Source of the DNA: Armatimonadota bacterium
GTDB lineage: Bacteria; Armatimonadota; Zipacnadia; UBA1398; JAKPQA01
Assembly (NCBI GenBank): GCA_029547025.1
Contig: JAKPQA010000032.1
Coordinates: 1 to 64,000, forward strand
Length of the DNA stretch: 64,000 bases
Reading direction: 5' to 3'
Shown here: in pieces, positions 9,252 through 16,465 of the stretch
Numbering within the stretch: position 1 is the stretch's first letter
Layout: every line of letters begins with the position of its first letter
Translations under genes and position numbers: made by a program
Notes under the pieces: generated by a model
Told to the model about the DNA's origin: nothing
Databases searched by the model: none
The model's input: only the letters and a program-made list of their open reading frames with translations

Positions 9252-10327
9252 GCGAGCTATGGGTCACGGGTCTGGGTCCTGTGACGCCCATCGGGTCGGG
9301 GCTGGACGAACTCACGGCGGCTTGGGCGGGGCGCGAGTCCGGGCTTTCCGTGCCGGGAGAGGACGGTCCGCTGGCGGGCATCGAGGCGAGTGCCGTCGCC
9401 GAGGTGGGCGAGGTGCCCGAGTTCGACGTGGCCGATTACCTCGAGAGCGAGAAGACCTACCTGGACCGGTCGGCTGCGCTGCTGCTGGCTGGGAGCGCTG
9501 TTGCGAGGTCACATGCGCAGCTGACGATCAGCGAGGGCAACCGCCTGCGTGTTGGCGTGTGCGCCGGTTCGGCCTACGGGCCGCTGGCCAGCCAGGACCT
9601 GTTCAACCAGCGTGTTCTCGCCAAGGGGGCGCGGCTGGCCAACCCTCTGATCTTCGGCCACACGTACATCAACACGGCCGCGAGTCTGGTGGCGATCGAG
9701 TGGGGCCTGATGGGTTTCAACGAGGTGGTCTCGTGCGGGCTCGTCTCGGGGATGACCGCGATCGTGCAGGCCGCCGACGCGTTGCGACTGGGGCGGGCTG
9801 ATGCCTTGCTGTGCGGCGGAGCGGACGCGCTGAGCGTGCCACTCGTGCTCGGCTTGGCGGCGGAGGGCCGACTGGCGGTCGACGGCGGTGTGGGGCTGCG
9901 GCCGGCCGAGGGTGCGGGGGTGGTCGTGCTGGAGACGTCCGACTCCGCGTCGGCGCGCGGAGCCGACCCCGTTGGGTACCTGGAGGGCTCGGCCCTCGGG
10001 TATGGTGACGCCGCCGGCGATGCCCTGTGCGACGTGGTCTCCCAGACGCTGGAAGAGGCGGCGGCCAGGGCTTCGGACATCGATCTCGTGGTCGGTTGCG
10101 CCAACGGCGTCCCTGCAGTGGATGAAGCTGAGGCTGCTGTGGTCGATTGCTTCGGCTGGGCGGCGAGGCTGTGCTCGCCGAAGCGCTTGACGGGGGAGAC
10201 GTTCGGGGCGGCCGATGGCATCGGCGTGGCCATCGCGCTGCTGGCTCTTGAGGCGGACGGTCGGGCGGTTGTCTTGTCTTGCGACTGGTCGGGCGCGTGC
10301 GGGGCTCTTGTGGTCCGTCGCCGGTAG
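9248..10327 (+). CDS. Ketosynthase homologue lacking all catalytic residues (KS-beta/chain-length-factor-like)
   Basis: At 359 residues it is shorter than the adjacent synthase but has the same thiolase fold pattern. It begins SELWVTGLGPVTPIGSG and has VVSCGLVSG where an active synthase has a VSxxCSSG-type motif, so Leu165 replaces the nucleophile. The NAHGTGT position reads VGCANGVPA and the second histidine position reads RLTGETFGAADG, so both histidines are also gone. The frame is intact. GTG at 9248 overlaps the previous stop. In type II polyketide synthases an inactive partner of this kind pairs with the active synthase and sets chain length. That role is inferred from position and residue loss. 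Confidence 0.85.
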   Translation: MSELWVTGLGPVTPIGSGLDELTAAWAGRESGLSVPGEDGPLAGIEASAVAEVGEVPEFDVADYLESEKTYLDRSAALLLAGSAVARSHAQLTISEGNRLRVGVCAGSAYGPLASQDLFNQRVLAKGARLANPLIFGHTYINTAASLVAIEWGLMGFNEVVSCGLVSGMTAIVQAADALRLGRADALLCGGADALSVPLVLGLAAEGRLAVDGGVGLRPAEGAGVVVLETSDSASARGADPVGYLEGSALGYGDAAGDALCDVVSQTLEEAAARASDIDLVVGCANGVPAVDEAEAAVVDCFGWAARLCSPKRLTGETFGAADGIGVAIALLALEADGRAVVLSCDWSGACGALVVRRR

Positions 10328-10429
10328 GTGGACAGCAGGGGACTCGCCATTGGGAACACTGAAGGCTATGGCGGCGCGATGTGGTGGGTGCGCCGCCGCG
10401 GAGTCGCGGGATCTGGGAGGAGTTCATCG

Positions 10430-11326
10430 ATGAATCGACGGGAGTTCCTGGGGGCTTCAGCGGGCGCCCTCGCGGGTATCGGGCTGGGCGCGGGCCTTAC
10501 CGCTCAGGCGGAGGCGGCTGCGGCAGGTTACACGCTACCAGCCGGGCGCCGCAAGTGGCGCAAGGCCATGGTGGCGGGCATGCTGCCGGGTGACATGAGT
10601 CTTGACGAGCGTTTTGGTCTGGCCAAGCGTGCGGGTTTCGATGGCATTGAGGTACCGCCCATGAGTGAGGCCGAGGCTGCGGAGAACCGGGAGGCGGCGG
10701 AGCGGAACGGTCTGCGCATTCACTCGGTGATCTATGGTGGATGGGGGGCGCCGTTATCGTCGGGTGACGACGCGGTGGTGACTCAAGGCCTCAAGGAGGT
10801 CGAGGGGGCGCTTCGCGCGGCGAGAGTGCTGCGCGCGGACGCGGTCCTCCTGGTCCCCGCGGTGGTCAATGAGGGCACGAGCTACCCGGATGCGTATGAG
10901 CGGTCGCAGCGGAACATCCGCAAGTTGGTGCCGCTGGCCAAGGAGTTGGGTGTGGTCATCGGCATCGAGAACGTCTGGAACAACTTCCTGCTGAGTCCGG
11001 TGGAGTTCGCCCGGTACGTGGACGAGTTTGAGAGCCCGCATGTCCGGGCGTACTTGGACCTGGGTAACATGGTCAAGTTCGGCTGGCCGGAACACTGGGT
11101 GCAGGCTTTGGGCCCGCGCATCGCCAAGGTGCACCTGAAGGACTTCCGCCGTGAGGGGAACCAGTTCGTGAACCTACGCGAGGGCGACGTGAACTGGCCG
11201 TTGGTGACGGACTGGCTGGTTCGCGTGGGGTATGAGGGCTGGTTCACCACCGAGCTCGGTGGCGGCGACGAGGCCTACCTCAAGGATGTGGCTGACCGCG
11301 TCGACGCGATCTTCGCTGGCAAGTAG
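10430..11326 (+). CDS. Sugar phosphate isomerase/epimerase-like TIM barrel with Tat leader
   Basis: A 298-residue member of the xylose-isomerase-like/AP-endonuclease-2 superfamily. The leader MNRREFLGASAGALAG carries a twin-arginine motif, and an AEAAAA stretch is a likely cleavage region. The barrel follows, with metal-binding candidates in GIENVWNN, YLDLGNM, KVHLKDF and TELGGG. Exported members are known in polysaccharide-degrading bacteria, but the substrate cannot be read from the sequence. The frame is open further upstream; ATG at 10430 has gggagg nine bases ahead and starts exactly at the leader. It lies 102 bases after the ketosynthase set and may be a separate transcript. Confidence 0.85.
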   Translation: MNRREFLGASAGALAGIGLGAGLTAQAEAAAAGYTLPAGRRKWRKAMVAGMLPGDMSLDERFGLAKRAGFDGIEVPPMSEAEAAENREAAERNGLRIHSVIYGGWGAPLSSGDDAVVTQGLKEVEGALRAARVLRADAVLLVPAVVNEGTSYPDAYERSQRNIRKLVPLAKELGVVIGIENVWNNFLLSPVEFARYVDEFESPHVRAYLDLGNMVKFGWPEHWVQALGPRIAKVHLKDFRREGNQFVNLREGDVNWPLVTDWLVRVGYEGWFTTELGGGDEAYLKDVADRVDAIFAGK

Positions 11327-11346
11327 AGCCCGACCGGACGGGGGGG

Positions 11347-11399
11347 CTGGGGACCGGAGAGGCTTTCCGCACATCAGCCGCAGCTTTGCCGGTCCCCAG
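11347..11399. terminator. Perfect 11-bp hairpin between convergent genes
   Basis: Arms 11347-11357 (ctggggaccgg) and 11389-11399 pair perfectly across a 31-base loop. The hairpin sits between the stops of the TIM-barrel gene (plus) and the small ORF after the sigma factor (minus), where a bidirectional terminator would be placed. No T-run follows on either strand, so termination is inferred. Confidence 0.45.
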
Positions 11400-11417
11400 T
11401 TGCCGGGCGTCGGACGC

Positions 11418-11609
11418 CTACCCGGTCTGGAGGCTTTGTAGCGTGCGCAGCAGCCGTTCACGCAGGTCCGGCGGCAGTTCCTCGCGCTCGCCGGACAGCA
11501 GTGCTTCCGCCACCGCCCTGAGATCAGGATCCAGGGCGGACAAAGAGGCGTCGCTTCGGCTCATCCAGCGTCGGAGTTGGTCGATCAGCCGCCGATCTCG
11601 TCCTGCCAT
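11418..11609 (-). CDS. Small charged protein overlapping the ECF sigma gene
   Basis: A 63-residue, highly charged, probably helical protein of unknown function (it begins MAGRDRRLIDQLRRWMSR). It overlaps the 3' end of the sigma gene by 86 bases in another frame. Support for translation is a gaggggg ribosome binding site seven bases before its ATG. Its place is that of an anti-sigma factor, but it has no zinc-binding HxxxCxxC motif and no membrane segment. A regulatory role is only a guess from position. Confidence 0.55.
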   Translation of the reverse strand: MAGRDRRLIDQLRRWMSRSDASLSALDPDLRAVAEALLSGEREELPPDLRERLLRTLQSLQTG

Positions 11610-12174
11610 CGGTGGTCCCCCTCGTCTGATCCTCGCACAATGCGACCGCCAGGCGAGCCCGAAGAGTCTGGACCGCGTGTGACAGTCGCCACTTCACCGT
11701 CCCCAGAGGGATACCCAGAGCCTGCGCGACGTCCTTGAGGGACGCCTCGCCATAGCAGTGCATGACAACCACTTCACGGTAGATGGTCGGCAGTGCCGCC
11801 ACGGCGTTCCGGACGAGTCGTCGCGAGTCGGCGTCGACCACCGACTGGGCCAGATCGAAGGGCGAGGCGACATCGGGCGCCTCGCACTCGAGCTCGGCGC
11901 CACGCCGCTGAGTGCGCCGCAGGTGCTGGCGGTACTGGTTGAGCGCGATCTTGCGGATCCAGGTCGATAGCCGGCACTCGCCCCGGAACCGTCCCAACGC
12001 CCGCCAGACTTGGACCATGGTCTCCTGGGTCAGATCGGCCGCCGTCTCGCGGTCCTGGGTCAGCATCCACAGGAAATCATACGCGTCCCGCATGTGGCGG
12101 TCCACGATCTCGACCGGAGCCTGGCGGTCCCCGGTGCGCAGACGCTCAAGCAGCCTGTGGTCGTCGGGGAGCAT
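11524..12174 (-). CDS. ECF-type RNA polymerase sigma factor
   Basis: A 216-residue sigma factor with only regions 2 and 4, typical of extracytoplasmic-function sigmas. Region 2 includes YDFLWMLTQDRETAADLTQE and the following TMVQVWRALGRFRGECRLST; region 4 has LPTIYREVVVMHCYGEASLK, then AQALGIPLGTVKWRLSHA (the helix-turn-helix). A tail of about 35 residues after region 4 is unlike the family and coincides with the overlapping small ORF. ATG at 12174 has gaggggg five bases ahead; the longer frame upstream is not supported. It is divergent from a Tat-exported TIM-barrel gene. Confidence 0.9.
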   Translation of the reverse strand: MLPDDHRLLERLRTGDRQAPVEIVDRHMRDAYDFLWMLTQDRETAADLTQETMVQVWRALGRFRGECRLSTWIRKIALNQYRQHLRRTQRRGAELECEAPDVASPFDLAQSVVDADSRRLVRNAVAALPTIYREVVVMHCYGEASLKDVAQALGIPLGTVKWRLSHAVQTLRARLAVALCEDQTRGTTDGRTRSAADRPTPTLDEPKRRLFVRPGS

Positions 12175-12332
12175 TCGATCCCCCTCGGAGTGCCGTCTGA
12201 AGCTTCTCCACAATCGTAGACGACCGGACGCTGGCGTGGGTTGGGTCGGAGGATCAGAAGCCGGGCACCGGGAACAGCCAGATGGATGCCGAGGCCAGTC
12301 AGGCCGGCATGCGGATAGGGAGTTCGTGCCCG

Positions 12333-13274
12333 ATGGATCGGAAGTTGACGCGACGCGAGATGATGGCTGTTGGGGCCCTCGGGATCGCGGGGGTGGCGGC
12401 TCGTGGCGGCGCGGTGTCTGAGGGGGATGGCCGTCGAAAGGCCATGTCACTCAGTCTGAACTCGAGTGTCATCCGGCCGACGCCGCTCGAACGCAAAGTG
12501 CGTATCGCGGCCGAGATGGGCTATGACGGCATCGAACTGTGGGATGAGGAGCTCGAACGGTACCAGGGCGAGGGGCACTCGCTGACCGATCTGGGCCACC
12601 GAATCCGGGATCTGGGGCTGTTCGTGCCCAACATCATTGGGTTGTGGGACTGCATGCCGCCCGAGGAATCACAGCGGGCCAGCGCGGTGGAGGTGGCCAA
12701 GCGGCGGATGGAGCGCGGCGTCGCCGTAGGGGCGCGGTGCATCGCGGCGATCCCCGCGCCGGATCGGGAGGACATCGGCATCGAGTGGGCCGCGGAGCGC
12801 TATCGCGAGCTGCTCGAGGTGGGCCGGGAGATGGGGATTCGGGTCGCCGTGGAGTTTGTCGGCTTCCTGCGCGGAGTGCACCGCCTCGGCATGGCTACTG
12901 CCATCGCCATCGAGGCGGATGATCCCGACGCATGCCTGGTGTGCGATACGTTCCACCTGTACCGAGGCGGATCGGGTTTCCGCGGCATCAGGCAGCTGCG
13001 CGGGTCATTCCTTGCCGTATGCCACTTCAACGACGTGCCGGCATTTCCACCGCAGGAGCGGCTTGCGGATTCCGACCGCATTATGCCGGGAGACGGCATC
13101 CTCCCTCTGGTGCGGTTCGTCCGCGACCTGTGGGACATCGGTTTCACGGGGCCGCTGTCGCTCGAGACGTTCCATCGCGAGCACTGGTCCCGGGATCCAC
13201 GCAGCGTGGCGCGCGAAGGTATTCGCAAGGTTCGGGCGGTCCTGGACGCGGCGCGCGCCGACGGACATGCATGA
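12333..13274 (+). CDS. Second sugar isomerase/epimerase-like TIM barrel with Tat-like leader
   Basis: A 313-residue protein of the same superfamily as the gene at 10430. The leader MDRKLTRREMMAVGALGIAG has a twin-arginine pair and a hydrophobic core. The barrel shows AEMGYDGIELWDEE near the start and likely metal ligands in VAVEFVGF, VCDTFHLY, CHFNDV and LSLETFH. Sequence divergence from the first copy is large, so they are not a recent duplication. ATG at 12333 is chosen because the leader begins there; an upstream ATG at 12309 is possible. The 158 bases between this gene and the divergent sigma gene should hold both promoters, but no clear box was recognised. Confidence 0.85.
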   Translation: MDRKLTRREMMAVGALGIAGVAARGGAVSEGDGRRKAMSLSLNSSVIRPTPLERKVRIAAEMGYDGIELWDEELERYQGEGHSLTDLGHRIRDLGLFVPNIIGLWDCMPPEESQRASAVEVAKRRMERGVAVGARCIAAIPAPDREDIGIEWAAERYRELLEVGREMGIRVAVEFVGFLRGVHRLGMATAIAIEADDPDACLVCDTFHLYRGGSGFRGIRQLRGSFLAVCHFNDVPAFPPQERLADSDRIMPGDGILPLVRFVRDLWDIGFTGPLSLETFHREHWSRDPRSVAREGIRKVRAVLDAARADGHA

Positions 13275-13358
13275 GCCGCTGCAGGTCCGGCCCGGCCGCG
13301 CACGAAGTAGGTACGACGCAGACATGGGCCGCCACCGGCGGCCCTCAGGGGGAGACCG

Positions 13359-14798
13359 ATGGTAGACCTTGCCCAGAAAGCCGTGGAGACCGCCCTCAGC
13401 CGTGGTGCCACCTATGCCGACGCCCGGATATGCCGATACCGGGAGCAAGACCTCCACACGGAAGACGAGCGGGTTGCCGGCATCGGCGACTCGGAGAGCT
13501 TCGGCGTGGGGGTCCGCGTGATCGCGCAGGGCGCATGGGGTTTCGCGGCGTCCGCCACGGTCACGTCTGAGGCGGTGCAGGCTGCGGCGGCGCAGGCGGT
13601 CGCGATCGCTCGAGCCAGTGCCCGGGTGGCGAGCAAGCCGGTGGAGCTGGTACCGGAGCCGCCCCGCCAGTCCGAGTTCATTGGGTCGTGCGAGGTGGAC
13701 CCCTTCGCCGTGCCCGTCGAGGACAAGGTGGGTCTGCTACTGGAACTCAACAGGATGCTCCTATCGCACGCCGGCATCTCGAAGGCACATGCCCACATGA
13801 CCTTGCGGTCGTTCACGCGTACCTTCGTGAACTCCGACGGGTCTGTGCTCTCGAGCCGGATCTACACCTGTGGGGCCGGGTATACGGCCACGGCGGTGGA
13901 CGAGCACGATTCGAGATCCCGCAGCTTCGAGGTGCCCCCGATGACTCGAGGGTATGAGAACATCGATGCCGCGAGGCTTCGGGAGAACACGACGCGGGTG
14001 GCTGAACAGGCGGTGGAGCACCTTAAGGCGCCGACGATCGAGGATGGGCGAACGACACTGATCCTCGACCCGCATAACCTGGCACTCACCATCCATGAGT
14101 CGGTGGGGCATGCGACGGAACTGGATCGGGCCCTGGGCATGGAGGAGAGTCTTGCCGGCAGCAGTTTCGCGACACCCGACAAGCTGAACAAGCTGCAGTA
14201 TGGCTCGCCGATCGTCAACTTCGTGGCGTACAACACCCTCGAGCATGGTCTTGCAACCTGGGGCTTCGACGACGAGGGAGTGGAGTGCCAGACGTGGCAC
14301 ATCGTCCAGGATGGTGTGTTTCGAGGCTACGGCGCCAGCCGTGAAGTGGCGGGCGCCATTGGTCTACCTCGAGCGAATGGGACCTGTCGCGCCGACTCGT
14401 GGGCCTCGATCCCCATCGTTCGGCAGCCCAACCTGTGCCTCATGCCCGGCACAGAGCCGCTGTCACTCGAGGAGCTCATCAGCGACACCGATGACGGCAT
14501 CTACATTGAGGGAATGGGCAGCTTCTCGATTGACCAGAAGCGCCTGAACTTCCAGTTTGGTGGCGACGCGTTCTGGCGCATCAAGAGCGGCCGTTTGGCC
14601 GGCATGCTCAAGAACGTGACCTACCAGAGCATCACACCCGAGTTCTGGAACTCCTGCGATGCCATCTGTGATGAGCGTTTCTGGGTCAAGAACGGCGTCT
14701 TGAACTGCGGCAAGGGCGACCCGGGACAGGTCGCTCAGATGACCCATGCGGCAGCCCCGGCCCGTTTCCGAAACGTGACCGTTCGTCCCGCCAGGTAG
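13359..14798 (+). CDS. tldD: TldD-type metallopeptidase
   Basis: A zinc protease of the TldD/PmbA family, 479 residues. The catalytic site is plain in IHESVGHATELD: His246, Glu247 and His250 of the HExxxH motif. In the family TldD works as a heterodimer with TldE/PmbA, degrading unfolded peptides or maturing modified peptides. The non-catalytic partner is not next to it, which is unusual but not rare; it may lie elsewhere. ATG at 13359 has a G-rich ribosome binding site (ggggga). The gene lies 84 bases after the TIM-barrel gene on the same strand. Confidence 0.92.
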   Translation: MVDLAQKAVETALSRGATYADARICRYREQDLHTEDERVAGIGDSESFGVGVRVIAQGAWGFAASATVTSEAVQAAAAQAVAIARASARVASKPVELVPEPPRQSEFIGSCEVDPFAVPVEDKVGLLLELNRMLLSHAGISKAHAHMTLRSFTRTFVNSDGSVLSSRIYTCGAGYTATAVDEHDSRSRSFEVPPMTRGYENIDAARLRENTTRVAEQAVEHLKAPTIEDGRTTLILDPHNLALTIHESVGHATELDRALGMEESLAGSSFATPDKLNKLQYGSPIVNFVAYNTLEHGLATWGFDDEGVECQTWHIVQDGVFRGYGASREVAGAIGLPRANGTCRADSWASIPIVRQPNLCLMPGTEPLSLEELISDTDDGIYIEGMGSFSIDQKRLNFQFGGDAFWRIKSGRLAGMLKNVTYQSITPEFWNSCDAICDERFWVKNGVLNCGKGDPGQVAQMTHAAAPARFRNVTVRPAR

Positions 14799-14839
14799 GG
14801 GAGCACCGGGGTTGGCCCGCTGATGACGGAGGCGCGGGC

Positions 14840-15118
14840 TTGAACGTCGAGAGAGTCATTCGCGTCATCGCTGGGACTTTCGTGTTGGCCAGTGTCGCTC
14901 TGGGCTACTGGGTGAGCCCCTACTGGTTCCTGTTCACGGCCCTGGTTGGTTTGAACCTGGTCCAGTCGGGTTTCACCAACTGGTGTCTGATGGAGACCAT
15001 ACTCGTGCGGGCGGGCCTGCCGCGCGCCGGCGATGCCCCGAGGACTGCCCGGTTCACGGTCAAGCGCAAGCCCAAACGGGCAGCTCCGAGGCCCAAGGCG
15101 GGCAAGCGAGCATCCTGA
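14840..15118 (+). CDS. DUF2892 small inner-membrane protein
   Basis: A 92-residue protein with two hydrophobic segments (VIRVIAGTFVLASVALGYW and WFLFTALVGLNLVQSGF) matching the DUF2892 hairpin membrane fold. A lysine/arginine-rich tail (KRKPKRAAPRPKAGKR) would lie in the cytoplasm. Members are often fused to rhodanese domains; this one is stand-alone. The start is TTG at 14840, with cggagg eight bases upstream. Function is unknown. Confidence 0.82.
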   Translation: MNVERVIRVIAGTFVLASVALGYWVSPYWFLFTALVGLNLVQSGFTNWCLMETILVRAGLPRAGDAPRTARFTVKRKPKRAAPRPKAGKRAS

Positions 15119-15195
15119 TGGCCCGACGTCGCGACTCGAGGCGCTCACGGGTGTCCGATCGCCGGGTCACCGAACAGAAGGGGGTCTGCTGTCCT

Positions 15196-16068
15196 ATGCG
15201 TTCCGCCATGGCATGTACGCTTCTGTGCATACTGGTCGTCGTCGGCGCTCAGGCTCAGGATCGGGACGAGGATCAGGCGGCCGTCACCCAGCTCGTCCAT
15301 CAGGTAGTGGTTGCCTGCAATGCGAAGGACGCCACGGCGCTCGAGTCGCTGATGATTGAGGGCGCCGTTTTCGCCATGGACGCCTTCGGTGAGGCCGTGG
15401 TGCTGGACCGCGACGGGCTGATCTCGGGCCCCCAGGGGCTCGCCGCCATGCCCGGTGCCGTCCTCAAGGAGGAGGTCAACGAGGTCGACGTCGCCTCGAA
15501 CGTCGCATTCGTTCGCGCGCAGATCGAGGCGGGGGGGCTTGGATCGGCTTTGGCACTCTGTGCGGCCGTGAAGCTTGACGGCGCCTGGAAGCTTGCCGCT
15601 GCTGTCGCCCTGCCCGGGGGGACTATCAACGACGAGCTTCCGGAGAGCCTGGCTGACATCGTCGCCGACATCCAGGGAGAGGGCGAGACCGGCATGCAGG
15701 CTGCGCTCCAGTATCTTCGGAAGGAAGGTTGTCTCGCCATTCTGGGGCTCCCTGAGATCGCCATGGTCATGGTGGGGCCGGAGAACATACGCCAGACAGT
15801 GAATGGCTGGGACGCGCCCACCTCGGTGGCGCTTGAGGGCAAGCCCGAGGCGCGGGTTGCGGGGAGTGTGGCGGTGGCGACCTTCGACTCGGTGGTCGGC
15901 ACGCCTGCGACCAAACTGTCACTCCGCAACGCGGTGGCCTTCGTCAAACAGGGCACTCGGTGGGCGGTGCTGTGCTTCGCGGCCGCTGCGAAGAGCGTCG
16001 AGCCGGTGGCCCCGGCCGGGCAGCCACCTCAGCCGGCGGCCCAACCGGTGGCTCTGACCACACATTAG
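15196..16068 (+). CDS. Secreted NTF2-like (SnoaL/DUF4440-type) protein, function unknown
   Basis: A 290-residue exported protein. It begins with a signal peptide (MRSAMACTLLCILVVVGAQA). The segment DEDQAAVTQLVHQVVVACNA and the following KDATALESLMIEGAV have the pattern of NTF2-like domains, which start with a helix and line a small-molecule pocket. A second, weaker half (from about residue 190) ends in a similar strand pattern and may be a duplicate. A Pro/Ala-rich tail closes the protein. No catalytic motif is visible. The frame is open far upstream, but ATG at 15196 begins the signal peptide and has aaggggg upstream. Confidence 0.65.
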   Translation: MRSAMACTLLCILVVVGAQAQDRDEDQAAVTQLVHQVVVACNAKDATALESLMIEGAVFAMDAFGEAVVLDRDGLISGPQGLAAMPGAVLKEEVNEVDVASNVAFVRAQIEAGGLGSALALCAAVKLDGAWKLAAAVALPGGTINDELPESLADIVADIQGEGETGMQAALQYLRKEGCLAILGLPEIAMVMVGPENIRQTVNGWDAPTSVALEGKPEARVAGSVAVATFDSVVGTPATKLSLRNAVAFVKQGTRWAVLCFAAAAKSVEPVAPAGQPPQPAAQPVALTTH

Positions 16069-16083
16069 GGGCGAGGCCGGGGG

Positions 16084-16381
16084 CATTGGCGGTAACATCG
16101 GGCCGTTGGCCGGGCGGCTGGGTCTCGCGAAGGTCGCGCGGAACGCCCGCCTGGTCTTGTGGAGGGGCCGCACAGGGGTGCGCCCAGAGGGCGCGGGGCC
16201 CCTGACCGGCCCAGTCGGCCGGACGACGACACAGCGGCCCGGGATGCGGCTTCCTGCCGCATCCCGGCCTCCAGATCGGGCGCGTTGGGGGCCCACCACG
16301 CTGAAGCCCGCGTGGTTCCCCCCATGGCGCCCCTCCGCAACCAGGCCGATGGGCCACTGGAGCCCCAAGTTACCGCCAATG
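16084..16381. repeat. Large imperfect inverted repeat filling an intergenic gap
   Basis: The 397-base gap between the NTF2-like gene and pheS holds no convincing gene. Its ends are exact 13-bp inverted repeats, 16084-16096 (cattggcggtaac) and 16369-16381. Further in, about 16160-16185 resembles the reverse complement of about 16320-16350 (cctggt followed by ggaggggc), so the whole 300 bases could fold as one long broken hairpin. A perfect shorter hairpin sits in the middle. It may be a MITE-like element or a structured RNA; no second copy is seen in the window. Confidence 0.65.
16239..16267. terminator. Perfect 12-bp GC-rich hairpin with 5-base loop
   Basis: Arms 16239-16250 (ccgggatgcggc) and 16256-16267 pair perfectly around ttcct. 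It lies between the convergent stops of the NTF2-like gene and pheS and could stop transcription from either side. There is no T-run, so this is a likely but unproven terminator; it may equally be the core of the larger inverted repeat. Confidence 0.5.
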
Positions 16382-16465
16382 GAGGCGGGGGGCCTCCTTC
16401 GGCACTGCCAGACCGTCCCCGCTCGCGGCCCTGCAGCTAGAGGAGGGCGAGTGTTGCGGTGTGCA

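Noticed and set aside
11524-12450. A longer sigma factor starting at 12450
   Set aside because: The extra 92 residues are proline/arginine-rich and unlike any sigma factor, and the ATG at 12174 has a good ribosome binding site.
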